A stretch of DNA of 64,000 bases from Candidatus Sysuiplasma jiujiangense. Lineage in GTDB: Archaea > Thermoplasmatota > Thermoplasmata > Sysuiplasmatales > Sysuiplasmataceae. Of this stretch, positions 18,434 through 27,982 are shown one piece after another; the stretch's first letter is position 1; each line of letters starts with the position of its first letter. The notes under the pieces are model-generated. The model had not been told where the DNA came from, searched no databases, and saw nothing but the letters and a program-made list of their open reading frames with translations. Where the stretch lies: NCBI GenBank assembly GCA_019721075.1, contig JAHEAD010000001.1, forward strand, positions 124,001-188,000. Direction: 5' to 3'. The position numbers and the translations under genes are program-made.

Positions 18434-21400
18434 TCAGAGTCGTTCTATACCCGGTTTTCCGCTGATGCTGAATTCGATGGCGTCGGTTATTGCCATTGCT
18501 CCGCTTATAGTTGTTACAAGCGGTATATTCGTCTCGACTGCGAGTCGCCTCATCATTGCACCGTCCCGGAGGCTTCCGGAACTTACCCTGGGGGTATTGA
18601 TGACAAGAGATACCTTGCCGGAGCGCATCAGTCCCAGAGCGTCAGGCTTGAGATTCTCTGATATCCTGTACGCCCTGGTGGCTCCGACGCCGTTGGCTTC
18701 AAGAAATTCCTGGGTTCCCCTGGTGGCAAAGATGCCGAAGCCCATTTCTGCCAGCTTCCTTGCCACCGGGAGGAGTTTTCTCTTGTCTTCATCTCTCACG
18801 GTCAGGTAAACCGATCCTGCGGCAGGCAATTTCATTCCGGCGGATGTGAATGCCTTCCAGTATGCTTCGGCGTATGTCCTCCCGATGCCCATTACTTCGC
18901 CGGTACTCTTCATTTCAGGACCTAGGACGCTGTCAACGCCTCTGAGTTTCAGAAACGGGAAAACGGAGACCTTCACTGCAATTCTGCCAACCCGTTTCGC
19001 GTTCAGATCGAATTCATCGAGTGAGTGGCCAAGGATTACCTTCGTGGCAATTTTGGAAAGAGGTATTCCGGTTGCCTTGGACACGAAGGGGATGGTGCGG
19101 CTTCCTCTCGGATTTGCCTCAAGGACTGAAACCTTGCCATCCCTCACGGCAAACTGGTAATTTGCCAGTCCCCTCACATTTAATGCAGAGGTTAGTATTT
19201 CAGTCTGCCTTTCGATTTCTCTCAGCTCCTGCTCATGCAAAGTGTGCGGAGGCAGGACCATCGTGGCATCTCCGGAGTGAACACCGGCCTGCTCCACATG
19301 CTCCATTATACCTGCTATAAAGCACCTGCTGCCGTCGGAAATAACGTCCACGTCTACCTCCACAGCATCTGAAAGATATCTTTCAAGCAGAAGGCTGTTG
19401 CCGCCTCCCATCTTAATTCCATCGAGATACCACTCAAGCTGTTCGTCGTCGTTTACGATTTCCATTCCCCTGCCGCCTATTATATGCGATGGGCGCAGAA
19501 TGATGGGATATCCGAGTTTTCCGGCGGCCCTGATTGCGTCTGTTCTTGAAGTGACTGAAAGGGAATCCGGCTGCTCCAGACCGAGTTTTCTGACAAAATC
19601 AGAGAAATTCTTTCTGTCGCCTGCCAGAGAAAGAGATTCCGGCGGCGTTCCGAGTATTCTGACACGGCTGTCGCCGCTGAGCGACATGGCTGCGTTTAGC
19701 GCAGTCTGTCCTCCGAACTGTGTCATTATGCCAAACGGCTTTTCTCTCTCAACCACTGCCAGTATATCCTCGGAGGTAAGCGGCTCGAAATAAAGCCTGC
19801 TGCTCAGATCGAAGTCCGTTGAGACGGTCTCCGGATTGTTATTTATTATAACAGCATCGTAATTTTCTTCCCTTGTCGATATGGCAGCGTGTACGCAGCA
19901 GTAATCAAACTCTATGCCCTGCCCTATCCTGATCGGACCTCCGCCGATTATCAGAACTGTCCTGCGCTCTCCCTTGCTTACCTCATCCTCGCCGAAAGCG
20001 GTGCTGTAATAGTACGGTGTTTCAGCCTCGAATTCAGCACCGCAGGTATCCACCATTCTGAATACCCTGTTCGGCTTGATTGCCTTCTCTGATATACGGC
20101 TTATGTATGTTGAGGTAAAACCAGTCCTGGCTGCCTCGAGGACAGCTTGTTCATCGCCGGCAAGTATGCGTTTTTCAATGTCAACAAGTCCCTTCAGTTT
20201 GTTGAGGAAGAACAAATTCCAGTGGCATTTTTCATGCATATCGGCTGCTGAAAAGCCGCGACGGAATGCTTCGATCAGGCAAAAGAGCCTCCTGTCGGTG
20301 GGAATCTCTATTTCCTCCATGAGCCGGCTGTCGGTCCATTCAGATATTTCACCGCAATCCAGGTCAATGAGACCAAGTTCAAGTGAACGTAGAGCCTTGA
20401 GGATTGTTTCCTCAAATGTCCTTCCGATTGCCATTGTTTCGCCGGTGCTTTTCATCTGGGTTCCGATCTTCCTGTCCGCTAGACGGAACTTGTCGAAGGG
20501 CCAACGCGGGATCTTCACAACAACATAATCGAGTGAAGGCTCAAATGCTGCCTTTGTTTTCTTCGTTATCATGTTTTCAATCTCGTCGAGATGGAGGCCA
20601 AGAGCAATCTTTGCTGCAACCCTGGCGATAGGGTAACCGGTAGCCTTCGAAGCCAGTGCAGAACTTCTGGACACCCTGGGGTTAACCTCGACCACCCTGA
20701 ACTCTCTCGTCTTTGGGTGGACTGCGAACTGCACGTTGCATGCACCGTCTATTCCAAGAATTTCCACGATCCTGAGAGCGGCAGAGCGCAGCATCTGGTG
20801 TTCCCTGTCGCTAAGCGTCTGCGCAGGAGCTATCACAATACTTTCTCCCGTGTGGACGCCCATTGGATCCAGGTTTTCCATGCTGCACACTATGATGCTG
20901 TTCCCTGCAGCATCCCTTATGACCTCGTACTCGAACTCTTCCCAGTTGAGTATACTCTCTTCAACTATAACCTGACCTATCCTGGAACTTGCCAGTCCCG
21001 TCCCGACAATATATTCCAGCTCCTCATCATTTCTGGCTATTCCGCTGCCAGTACCGCCCAGTGTGTAGGCGGAACGGATCATTACAGGAAAACCGCCGAG
21101 TTTTTTCACATATTCCCTGGAACTCGGAATTGAGGTGCATGTGAAGCTCCTGGCAACAGGAAGGCCGCCACCGGTCATCGCCTCCCTGAACAGCTCCCGG
21201 TCCTCTGATGAAGCGATAGCCTTCGCGTTTGAACCGAGCAGTTTCACATTGTGCTTCGCGAGTATGCCTTTTTCTGAGAGTTCAGAACAGAGGTTCAGTG
21301 CCGTCTGACCTCCCATCCCGCTGAATATGCCATCTATCTTCTCCTTCTCAATGATCCTCTCAACAGTCTCAGATGTCATTGGTTCTATGTATACAATGTC

Positions 21401-21584
21401 CGCGATCTCGCGATCGCTCTGTATCGTGGCAGGATTTGAATTGAGCAGCACTACCTCGAAACCCTCTTCCCTTGCGGCTTTACATGCCTGGCTGCCGGAG
21501 AAGTCGAAATTCGGCGGCCTGTCCGATAACAATCGGACCAGAACCGATGACCAGCACTTTTTTCAACTTTGTGTTTGCTGGCAA
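18434..21584 (-). CDS. carB: Carbamoyl-phosphate synthase large subunit, with an apparent frameshift near the N-terminus
   Basis: Makes carbamoyl phosphate for pyrimidines and arginine. Two ATP-grasp synthetase halves are visible ([15 protein letters not shown], then [20 protein letters not shown] opening the second half) and a C-terminal MGS-like allosteric domain ([13 protein letters not shown]). Shine-Dalgarno GGAGGTGAG precedes a TTG at 21584 encoding [26 protein letters not shown]. The remaining ~1,030 codons, from [11 protein letters not shown], are in another frame. The shift is at about 21503-21512, where GAATTTCGACTTC would read through if one T were absent. CarA ends just upstream. 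Probably functional if the extra base is an assembly error. Confidence 0.9.
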
Positions 21585-21588
21585 AAAC

Positions 21589-22668
21589 TCACCTCCTCCC
21601 GCCCGAAACGAGTTTTCTGAAATAATCGTACACAAAGATTGTGTCCTGGGGACCCGGACCTCCCTCAGGATGATACTGTGTAGTTAAGACTGTGCCTCCC
21701 GGCAATTCCAGTCCTTCCACCGTGCCGTCATTGAGGCTGAACTGGGTGGGTTTCAAATCTGTTTCCGAAAGAGATTGTTCGTCGACTGCGAAACCATGAT
21801 TCTGGGAGGTGATGTAGACTTTCTCGCCAAGCCTTACTGGATGATTTATACCCCTGTGACCGAACTTGAGCTTGTAGGTTTTACCGCCGTATGCGAGGGA
21901 GAGTATCTGGTGTCCGAGACATACCCCGAGGACAGGCAACTCCGAAGACAGGCGCTTGACAACAGGAAGAACATTTTTCCTTATATCGGCATGGTCCGGA
22001 TCCCCGGGTCCGCTTGAAAGAACAACCCCTTCAGGCTCGAAATTCATCACTTCGTCGTACGACGATGAATATGGAAGGAGGTAAACAGAAAAATGCCTGG
22101 AAAGATCCCGTATAAGATTTCTCTTGACGCCGAAATCGAGAATGACAATTTTCTTACCCGTGCCAAACGGGCCAACCGAAGCAGAAGTGCTAACTTCGGA
22201 AACAAGATTTGTTTCCCAGATATTTTTCTCTTTTGCCAGTAACCCGAGTTTCTCCTCCAGCAACGAATTTGTCATCAGGCCAGGTATGATGAGCCCTTTC
22301 ATTGTTCCCTTTTCCCTGACGCGCCTGACAATACTTCTTGTCTCCGGGATCTCGATGCCCGGGACAGCTGAAGCGCTGAGCAACTCCTGCAGGTCCGCTG
22401 ACGGGTAGGATGTATTTTCAGATACAACGATGCCCTTGACCTGGGCACGGACGGACTGAAGCTGTTGTGCCGTAAAGCGATAATTTCCGATGAGGGGGTA
22501 GGTGAACACAAGTATCTGGCCCCGGTAGGAAGGATCGGTTATCGACTCTTCATATCCTGTCATGGAGGTACTGAAAACGACTTCGCCATATGATTCGGTA
22601 GCAGAGCCGAAAATCCTGCCCTCAAAACTTGTTCCGTCCTCGAGCAGCAGAATTCCATCGGTTTTCAA
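21589..22668 (-). CDS. carA: Carbamoyl-phosphate synthase small (glutaminase) subunit
   Basis: Hydrolyses glutamine and passes ammonia to CarB. N-terminal CarA domain ([46 protein letters not shown]) and a class I amidotransferase domain with [10 protein letters not shown], nucleophile in GVCLGHQ and [12 protein letters not shown] carrying the catalytic His. 359 aa, normal. Its stop lies 4 nt before the carB start, so the pair is co-translated. The 162 nt upstream separate it from the divergent DUF4382-like gene. Confidence 0.95.
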   Translation of the reverse strand: MKTDGILLLEDGTSFEGRIFGSATESYGEVVFSTSMTGYEESITDPSYRGQILVFTYPLIGNYRFTAQQLQSVRAQVKGIVVSENTSYPSADLQELLSASAVPGIEIPETRSIVRRVREKGTMKGLIIPGLMTNSLLEEKLGLLAKEKNIWETNLVSEVSTSASVGPFGTGKKIVILDFGVKRNLIRDLSRHFSVYLLPYSSSYDEVMNFEPEGVVLSSGPGDPDHADIRKNVLPVVKRLSSELPVLGVCLGHQILSLAYGGKTYKLKFGHRGINHPVRLGEKVYITSQNHGFAVDEQSLSETDLKPTQFSLNDGTVEGLELPGGTVLTTQYHPEGGPGPQDTIFVYDYFRKLVSGGRR

Positions 22669-22810
22669 AGGGAATACCTCTGAAACATTGAGCTCTCATA
22701 CTTAATATTTTTCAGTCTGTCCGCTATTTTACCGGCTAGAAGCATCGGTTAAAATCTCTCCTTGCATTTCAGGGAAATACGGTTTATTCGATTTTTGTAA
22801 AGTAAGACAG

Positions 22811-22820
22811 TTATATATGG
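22811..22820 (+). promoter_or_regulatory. TATA box
   Basis: TTATATAT at 22811-22818 would place transcription start near 22840. This argues that the gene downstream begins at ATG 22846 rather than ATG 22831, giving a very short leader. Confidence 0.5.
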
Positions 22821-22845
22821 CCGGGGCTGAATGAAACTGATAGAT

Positions 22846-23358
22846 ATGAAGAGCAGAGCGATAATCGCAGTTGCGATAGCAGTCATTGTTGTAGGCGCTG
22901 GAGCATACTACCTGCTGAACAGCGGCGGGAGCCTGAACATACAGATCAGGGATCCTTTACCGGCCGGCTGGAGTTCGGTTTACATAAACATAACAGAAGT
23001 ATCCGTACATAACTCGACTACGGGCGGCAGTGGCGGTTATTCGAAGCCATTCAGCACTCCGGTTGAAATAAATCTGGCAAACACGACAAACAAATCGGTA
23101 TTCCTGACAAGTCTCAAGCTGCCTAACGGACACTATCAGATGATCAGGCTTGTGGTCAGCGGTTCATTTGGCGTATATGATGGAAAGACATACAGGATAT
23201 CACTCACGAGCCCGGACATTGACATAGCAGGCCAGTTCAAGATATCATCTGCTTCAACAACCACTGTTACGCTTGATTTCAACAGTGCTCAGGCAATCCA
23301 CGGTTCAACTTTCACAGGATTCACAATGACTCCTGTGGTGGCGGAAACCGTAAGCTGA
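22846..23358 (+). CDS. Membrane-anchored extracellular protein, DUF4382-like
   Basis: About 170 aa. An N-terminal membrane segment (IIAVAIAVIVVGAGAYYLL) after a short basic start acts as an uncleaved anchor or signal. The rest is Ser/Thr/Gly-rich and beta-strand-like: LNIQIRDPLPAGWSSVYINITEVSVHN fits the DUF4382 opening, and a segment with KLPNGHYQMIRLVV follows. Probably a cell-surface protein. No neighbour gives a clear job. It ends 141 nt before the convergent CBS gene; that gap is T-rich (TTTTTCCTCTTTTTC) on the plus strand and may terminate transcription. Confidence 0.65.
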   Translation: MKSRAIIAVAIAVIVVGAGAYYLLNSGGSLNIQIRDPLPAGWSSVYINITEVSVHNSTTGGSGGYSKPFSTPVEINLANTTNKSVFLTSLKLPNGHYQMIRLVVSGSFGVYDGKTYRISLTSPDIDIAGQFKISSASTTTVTLDFNSAQAIHGSTFTGFTMTPVVAETVS

Positions 23359-23499
23359 ATTAGCCTCTTCTGTTGTAGAAAATGCAGGCATCGCCTTTTC
23401 CAGCAGAAACCAGCGTTTGCCCCAAAAAAACATTTTCTAAAAATTTCACGTTTTTCCTCTTTTTCTTCTTTCAGTAAATGCAGATAACCGACATATTTG

Positions 23500-24681
23500 T
23501 CAATACTCCTCGGAAACAGCATGACGCTGGCTCTTTCTTCTCTTTCTCGACTTGATCTTGATAGACTTCATCTCTTTTACCATGCCTTCAAGCTTGGAAA
23601 GAAGATCCTGCGTGGTGCGAACCGGTTCCCAGTCGAACGATTTGGCTACAAAGAGCCTCTCGACAGTCTGAAGTTTCCCGCTGAGCGAATACTTGATGCG
23701 GCCAAACTCACTGTTGTACGAGTGAACATGAATATACAGCGATATGGGTCTTGATATATTCTCAATCTTCTTCATTGTCTTCTGTACCTCATTGTATATC
23801 ATATCAAGAACATCCGGATCTGAAATGCCTGTAATCTGCACGTAAACAGACTCCCTGACAAGCATCGACATTACAAGCTGGGCAACATCGAATTTTGAAA
23901 GTATTCCGACAGGTACCCCGTTATCAAGGACGGGGAGGGATGTCACCTCCTCTGAGGACATCAATGCCAGCGCTCTGTTCATTCTGTCCTCCTGTTTTAG
24001 ATAACTGAACTCCCGGCGAGCAATGCTGCTTACTGTTATTTCTACAGGATTTGCCCTTCCCACAAGTTCACCGGCTGTTTCACTTGATTTTCCGCGCATT
24101 ACAACTGAGACAAGATCCGATATTTTCAGGAGCGAGTTCATCTTTCCATCATTGTCTACGACGGGGACGGCTCTCACGCCAGTGGACCTGAAAGTTTCGA
24201 ACGCACTGTCGAGAAAGTCGTTCTGATTAAGCGTTATAACGGAAGGGGTCATCACATCTCTGACGCTGATTCCACCGATCTCCTTAATGCCTGAAATCAG
24301 TTTTACAAGAAAAGTTCTATCAGCGATGCCTGCAAGTTTTCCGTCATCGACTACTGGAATCTGCCTGTAACCGGTATTGATTATTGCCTCCGCCAGATCA
24401 AAAACATTGCTCCATGGGTGAAGTTCCGGAGTGCTCAGCATAATGCTTTTCACCTTTGTCGCAGGTTGTATGCTTCCCTTGAGTATCGATTTCAGCGAAA
24501 CAACTCCCACCACAGTCTTCCTGTCCATAACAGGTATTTCATCAAGATCAAATTCAATCATTTTTGAAGCAACGGCGGTCAACTCATCCTGAGGGGACGC
24601 GAACAGTATGGGCCACTTTGCCTGTGGCTTCCCTATGGAAATCTTGCCCAGCTTCCCCGAGATCACACTCACATTTCCCAT
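23500..24681 (-). CDS. Four-CBS-domain protein with C-terminal ribosome-hibernation (HPF/RaiA)-like domain
   Basis: Residues ~1-265 hold four CBS motifs in two Bateman pairs, recognisable by IPVMDRKTVVGVVSL, IPVVDDGKLAGIADR, VPVVDNDGKMNSLLKISDL and LPVLDNGVPVGILSK. CBS pairs bind adenine nucleotides. The last ~110 residues (VYVQITGISDPDVLDMIY, LYIHVHSYNSEFGRIKYSLSGKL, then a Lys/Arg-rich tail) have the length and pattern of an HPF/RaiA fold. Inference: a nucleotide-sensing ribosome-binding factor. The start could be 24681 or 24729-24735; the longer ones overlap the glyS end by about 30 nt. Confidence 0.75.
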   Translation of the reverse strand: MGNVSVISGKLGKISIGKPQAKWPILFASPQDELTAVASKMIEFDLDEIPVMDRKTVVGVVSLKSILKGSIQPATKVKSIMLSTPELHPWSNVFDLAEAIINTGYRQIPVVDDGKLAGIADRTFLVKLISGIKEIGGISVRDVMTPSVITLNQNDFLDSAFETFRSTGVRAVPVVDNDGKMNSLLKISDLVSVVMRGKSSETAGELVGRANPVEITVSSIARREFSYLKQEDRMNRALALMSSEEVTSLPVLDNGVPVGILSKFDVAQLVMSMLVRESVYVQITGISDPDVLDMIYNEVQKTMKKIENISRPISLYIHVHSYNSEFGRIKYSLSGKLQTVERLFVAKSFDWEPVRTTQDLLSKLEGMVKEMKSIKIKSRKRRKSQRHAVSEEY

Positions 24682-24697
24682 AGCGGCAAACAGATTT

Positions 24698-26455
24698 TCA
24701 TTCGTAGTCCTCGCCTCCCGCAGCTTCATCAGCAATTCCAGTTCCGATTAATGTACCTGTTTCTTCCAGCTTTCTACCAGAAATCAAATGTCTCACCTTC
24801 CCTACGATATTCCTTCGCCCAACTCGTATTTGTTTCTTTGTATCGCGATCCCTTACCGTCACAGTAGAGACGCTACCCTCAAAAGTATCGACCGTTATGC
24901 AGTAAGGAGTTCCTATCTCATCCATCCTTGCATATCTCCGGCCGATGGAGCCGGCATCATCATAATACGCCTCAATCCCCGCATTTACAAATTCCTGATA
25001 AATTTTCCTCGAGACGTCAGTCATCTTCCGTTCATTGAGCAACGGAAAAACTGCAACTTTTATGGGCGCGATTGCGGGATTCAGCCTTAGAGCATTTTTC
25101 TTTCCATCAGTTTCAAAGCTGTGCTCAAGGACAGAATAGAATACCCTGTCAAGACCCGTGGCGGGTTCAATAACATGTGGAAAGAAATGTTCTCCAGCTG
25201 GAATGCTTTCGCCTTCGACAATTCTGAAATAGTCGGTTGAAATCGTAATGCTGTCTCCATCCAGACCGATTTCAAAACTACCGTCGCGCGGTATGTCATC
25301 CGGCCTGAGCGCTTCTATTGCCCTGGCAACCGATTCACTCCTGTTCTTGAAAACGGGTCCCAGGCGGGAGCGTTCAGCCCTGACACGAAGCGTTTTTTCA
25401 ACATGTTCATCGCCCACTTTCCTGAAACAAGTCAGATCAGAACCTGAGACAGTTTGATGCGATCTCAGATCGTAATCGGATCTGTCCGCGATACCGGTTA
25501 TTTCTGTCCAGCCGCTGCTCAACAAAGCCTCCAGATCCCAGCAATCCAGTGCATAATGTGCCAGTTCATCCTTCCTGTGCTGCCTGAAACGAAGACGCTC
25601 AGGGTCTAGCCCTATGCGGAGGGCAAACTCAAACGTCAGGCCGATGAAATAGGCATGTGCCTTGCTTAGGAGAAACTTTCTTCTCAATGCATCATCCAAT
25701 GTTGTGACGACTTCCGTTCCTTCTCTGGGAACGAAAAGGTATTCCTGCCCGCGAAACGAGTTGAGGGATCCCCACTCTTTTTTCCTCGGATCAAGAAATA
25801 CTTCAGCTTCCATCAGATTGAACTCCCTGAGGCGAAGCATACCCTGCCGCGGCGAAATTTCATTTCTGAAGGCCCTCCCTGACTGAAAAACACCGAACGG
25901 AAGTTTCTCCCGGTAAAATCTTTTGAGATTCTGAAAATTGATGAATATGCCCTGAGGAGTTTCGGGTCGCAGATATCCTGGTTTACCCTGCTTCGGACCT
26001 ATCTGCGTTCTGAACATCAGGTTGAAAGGAACAGGTGTTGAAAAATCGTGCGAGCCGCATTTCGGGCACTTCAGCTTCATTTCAGCAGCCAGCTTCTCCA
26101 CATATTCTGCAGATATTGCGGATTCACCGGCATCTATCAGGTGATCGGCCCTGAAGTTCTCATGGCATGAATTGCATTCCACAACAAGGTCCGTGAATGA
26201 CTTGATGTGGCCCGATGCCTGAAAAATCTTTTCAGGGTTGATGCATGGTGTGTCTATTTCAAAAAAACCCTCTCTGAAATAAATCGAGCGCCACATATCC
26301 CGTATATTCTCCCTCAGAAGCAATCCGAGCGGACCGTAGTCATAGAAACCGGCAGATCCGCCGTAAATTTCAAACGATGGCCATATGAAACCTCTTCGCT
26401 TCATCATCGGCAGCAGTGATTTTTCCGGCTGGACTGGCTGTTTTATTGCATCCAT
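24698..26455 (-). CDS. glyS: Glycyl-tRNA synthetase (alpha2, archaeal/eukaryal type)
   Basis: Charges tRNA-Gly. Class II synthetase: motif 1 region KRRGFIWPSFEIYGGSAGFYDYGPLG, zinc-type cysteines CNSCHENF and CPKCGSHDF, motif 2 QSGRAFRNEISPRQGMLRLREF, and motif 3 near GLDRVFYSVLEHSFE. C-terminal anticodon-binding domain with APIKVAVFPLL and YYDDAGSIGRRYARMDEIGTPYC. 585 aa, typical. Confidence 0.95.
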   Translation of the reverse strand: MDAIKQPVQPEKSLLPMMKRRGFIWPSFEIYGGSAGFYDYGPLGLLLRENIRDMWRSIYFREGFFEIDTPCINPEKIFQASGHIKSFTDLVVECNSCHENFRADHLIDAGESAISAEYVEKLAAEMKLKCPKCGSHDFSTPVPFNLMFRTQIGPKQGKPGYLRPETPQGIFINFQNLKRFYREKLPFGVFQSGRAFRNEISPRQGMLRLREFNLMEAEVFLDPRKKEWGSLNSFRGQEYLFVPREGTEVVTTLDDALRRKFLLSKAHAYFIGLTFEFALRIGLDPERLRFRQHRKDELAHYALDCWDLEALLSSGWTEITGIADRSDYDLRSHQTVSGSDLTCFRKVGDEHVEKTLRVRAERSRLGPVFKNRSESVARAIEALRPDDIPRDGSFEIGLDGDSITISTDYFRIVEGESIPAGEHFFPHVIEPATGLDRVFYSVLEHSFETDGKKNALRLNPAIAPIKVAVFPLLNERKMTDVSRKIYQEFVNAGIEAYYDDAGSIGRRYARMDEIGTPYCITVDTFEGSVSTVTVRDRDTKKQIRVGRRNIVGKVRHLISGRKLEETGTLIGTGIADEAAGGEDYE

Positions 26456-26596
26456 GCAGTTTCAAATTTTCAATAGACAGCTTATTGTTATCAATGTTTC
26501 CATGGCAAGAAATGCATGTATCCGCATCGAAACGCATTGGAAGAAAGATTATTCAGCAATGCCCTGATAATCCCTATCCGGCGAAAGTGGAACAAA

Positions 26597-27283
26597 ATGA
26601 CGCTAAAGAGATTGGAAATCGAGGTGGATTTCAAGTCGATAGAGCCGTTGAACAGCCTGCTTGGCAGGTTTTTCATCAACAATGAAAGCATCACAGTCCT
26701 TCAGACACTTTTTGCGTCGGAAAAGATAATGGTGGAGCTCCTGGAGATAAGGAGGTCCGGAAGGATGCGATCTGCCGAGGACATAGAAAACAGAAGGCTG
26801 GAAATTTCTGAAAAGTACGGACTGATAGATTTTGAAATCATAAGCATGGACAGCACTGCAGCGAAATATACTGTCATCGTAAAACACAGAACTCCGGACA
26901 AGATTTCACCAATACTCAGGGAACTCGCTGAGGCGACCTTTCTTGCATCCCCGCTGAAAATAGTTGGTGACAGGGCGCTGATGACGGTTTTCGTGGAAGA
27001 GAGCAGGGTAAAGGAAATGACTGAAAAACTCAGCCAGCAGGGAATTTATTATAAAATCCATTCAATAGGGAAACCTGGCCAACTTAAATTCGAGGGAATA
27101 AGTTCTGTCCAGCTGTATATTGTAAAACTGGCGAAGGCAATGGGGTACTTCGACGTGCCGCGGAGAGCTTCTACTGCGGACGTGGCCAGAATGGCGGGCG
27201 TCACAGCACCAGCGGTCAGCAAGGCAATCAGGCGTGCTGAACGCACGCTGGTAGAGAGACTGCTTGAAGAAAAGGATTCATGA
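26597..27283 (+). CDS. HTH_10 (bacterio-opsin activator-type) transcriptional regulator
   Basis: About 228 aa. N-terminal ~160 residues are an alpha/beta sensor half (MTLKRLEIEVDFKSIEPLN...), and the C-terminal HTH_10 domain reads LYIVKLAKAMGYFDVPRRASTADVARMAGVTAPAVSKAIRRAERTL. Start chosen at ATG 26597: an upstream in-frame ATG at 26516 would add 27 residues without similarity. It is intact, unlike the related gene at 17059-17800. Ends 6 nt inside the convergent MBL gene. Target genes unknown. Confidence 0.82.
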   Translation: MTLKRLEIEVDFKSIEPLNSLLGRFFINNESITVLQTLFASEKIMVELLEIRRSGRMRSAEDIENRRLEISEKYGLIDFEIISMDSTAAKYTVIVKHRTPDKISPILRELAEATFLASPLKIVGDRALMTVFVEESRVKEMTEKLSQQGIYYKIHSIGKPGQLKFEGISSVQLYIVKLAKAMGYFDVPRRASTADVARMAGVTAPAVSKAIRRAERTLVERLLEEKDS

Positions 27284-27892
27284 TGTAATGAATTTCAGAA
27301 ATTCGTCCTTTGTCCGCTTCTCCATTGTATAGTTATTTTTCTTTTCATCGCCTATTGTTGAGAAAGGTGTGACGCCATAATCGTGGCCAGGATAGACAAC
27401 TGTTCTGTCGTCAAGGGCGCGCAGTTTAACGATTAGGCTTTCAAACATGCTTTCAGGACTGCTGTCTTCAAGATCCACACGGCCGCACTCTCCGACGAAC
27501 AGCGTGTCACCGGTAAAGAGTTTTCCATCAACCAGATAACAGCAGCTGTCTACAGTATGTCCCGGAGTGTGTATCACCTGAATTGTACTGTTTCCAAGGC
27601 TGAGATGGCTTCCATCATCGACAGCAATGTCCTTTCTGTGTGGGGAACTGGAGTGTGCGACTATTTTCGCGCCTTTTCGGAGTGCAAGTTTCTCTGCATC
27701 CTGTACATGGTCGAAATGATGATGTGTTAGCAATATGTACTTCAGTTTTACTCCACGACGCGATGCCTCGGAAACAGCCATGCTCGAGTCGAAGGAAGGA
27801 TCGACAATCGCGCCTTCCAGTTCGACTGCGTCGAAGACGAGATATGAAAAGTTCTGCATGCTGCCCACCTTGATCTGCTTCACTTCTATCAT
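27278..27892 (-). CDS. Metallo-beta-lactamase-fold hydrolase, glyoxalase II / persulfide dioxygenase-like
   Basis: 204 aa. Metal ligands: LTHHHFDHV (residues ~55-63), HTPGHTVDSC, FTGDTLF and VYPGHDYG. The segment GECGRVD after the GDTLF strand and the ending HDYGVTPFSTIGDEKKNN resemble ETHE1-type persulfide dioxygenases more than typical glyoxalase II (usually GHEYT). Persulfide oxidation to sulfite would fit the sulfur genes 3.7 kb away, but glyoxalase II or another thioesterase is not excluded. Confidence 0.75.
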   Translation of the reverse strand: MIEVKQIKVGSMQNFSYLVFDAVELEGAIVDPSFDSSMAVSEASRRGVKLKYILLTHHHFDHVQDAEKLALRKGAKIVAHSSSPHRKDIAVDDGSHLSLGNSTIQVIHTPGHTVDSCCYLVDGKLFTGDTLFVGECGRVDLEDSSPESMFESLIVKLRALDDRTVVYPGHDYGVTPFSTIGDEKKNNYTMEKRTKDEFLKFITS

Positions 27893-27982
27893 ACACTTAC
27901 CGTGTTCCAGTATTTCATTACAATACTTGGATATTTCCAGCTTTGAACTTCCGGTTGAATATCATATGCAGTGACACAGGCT

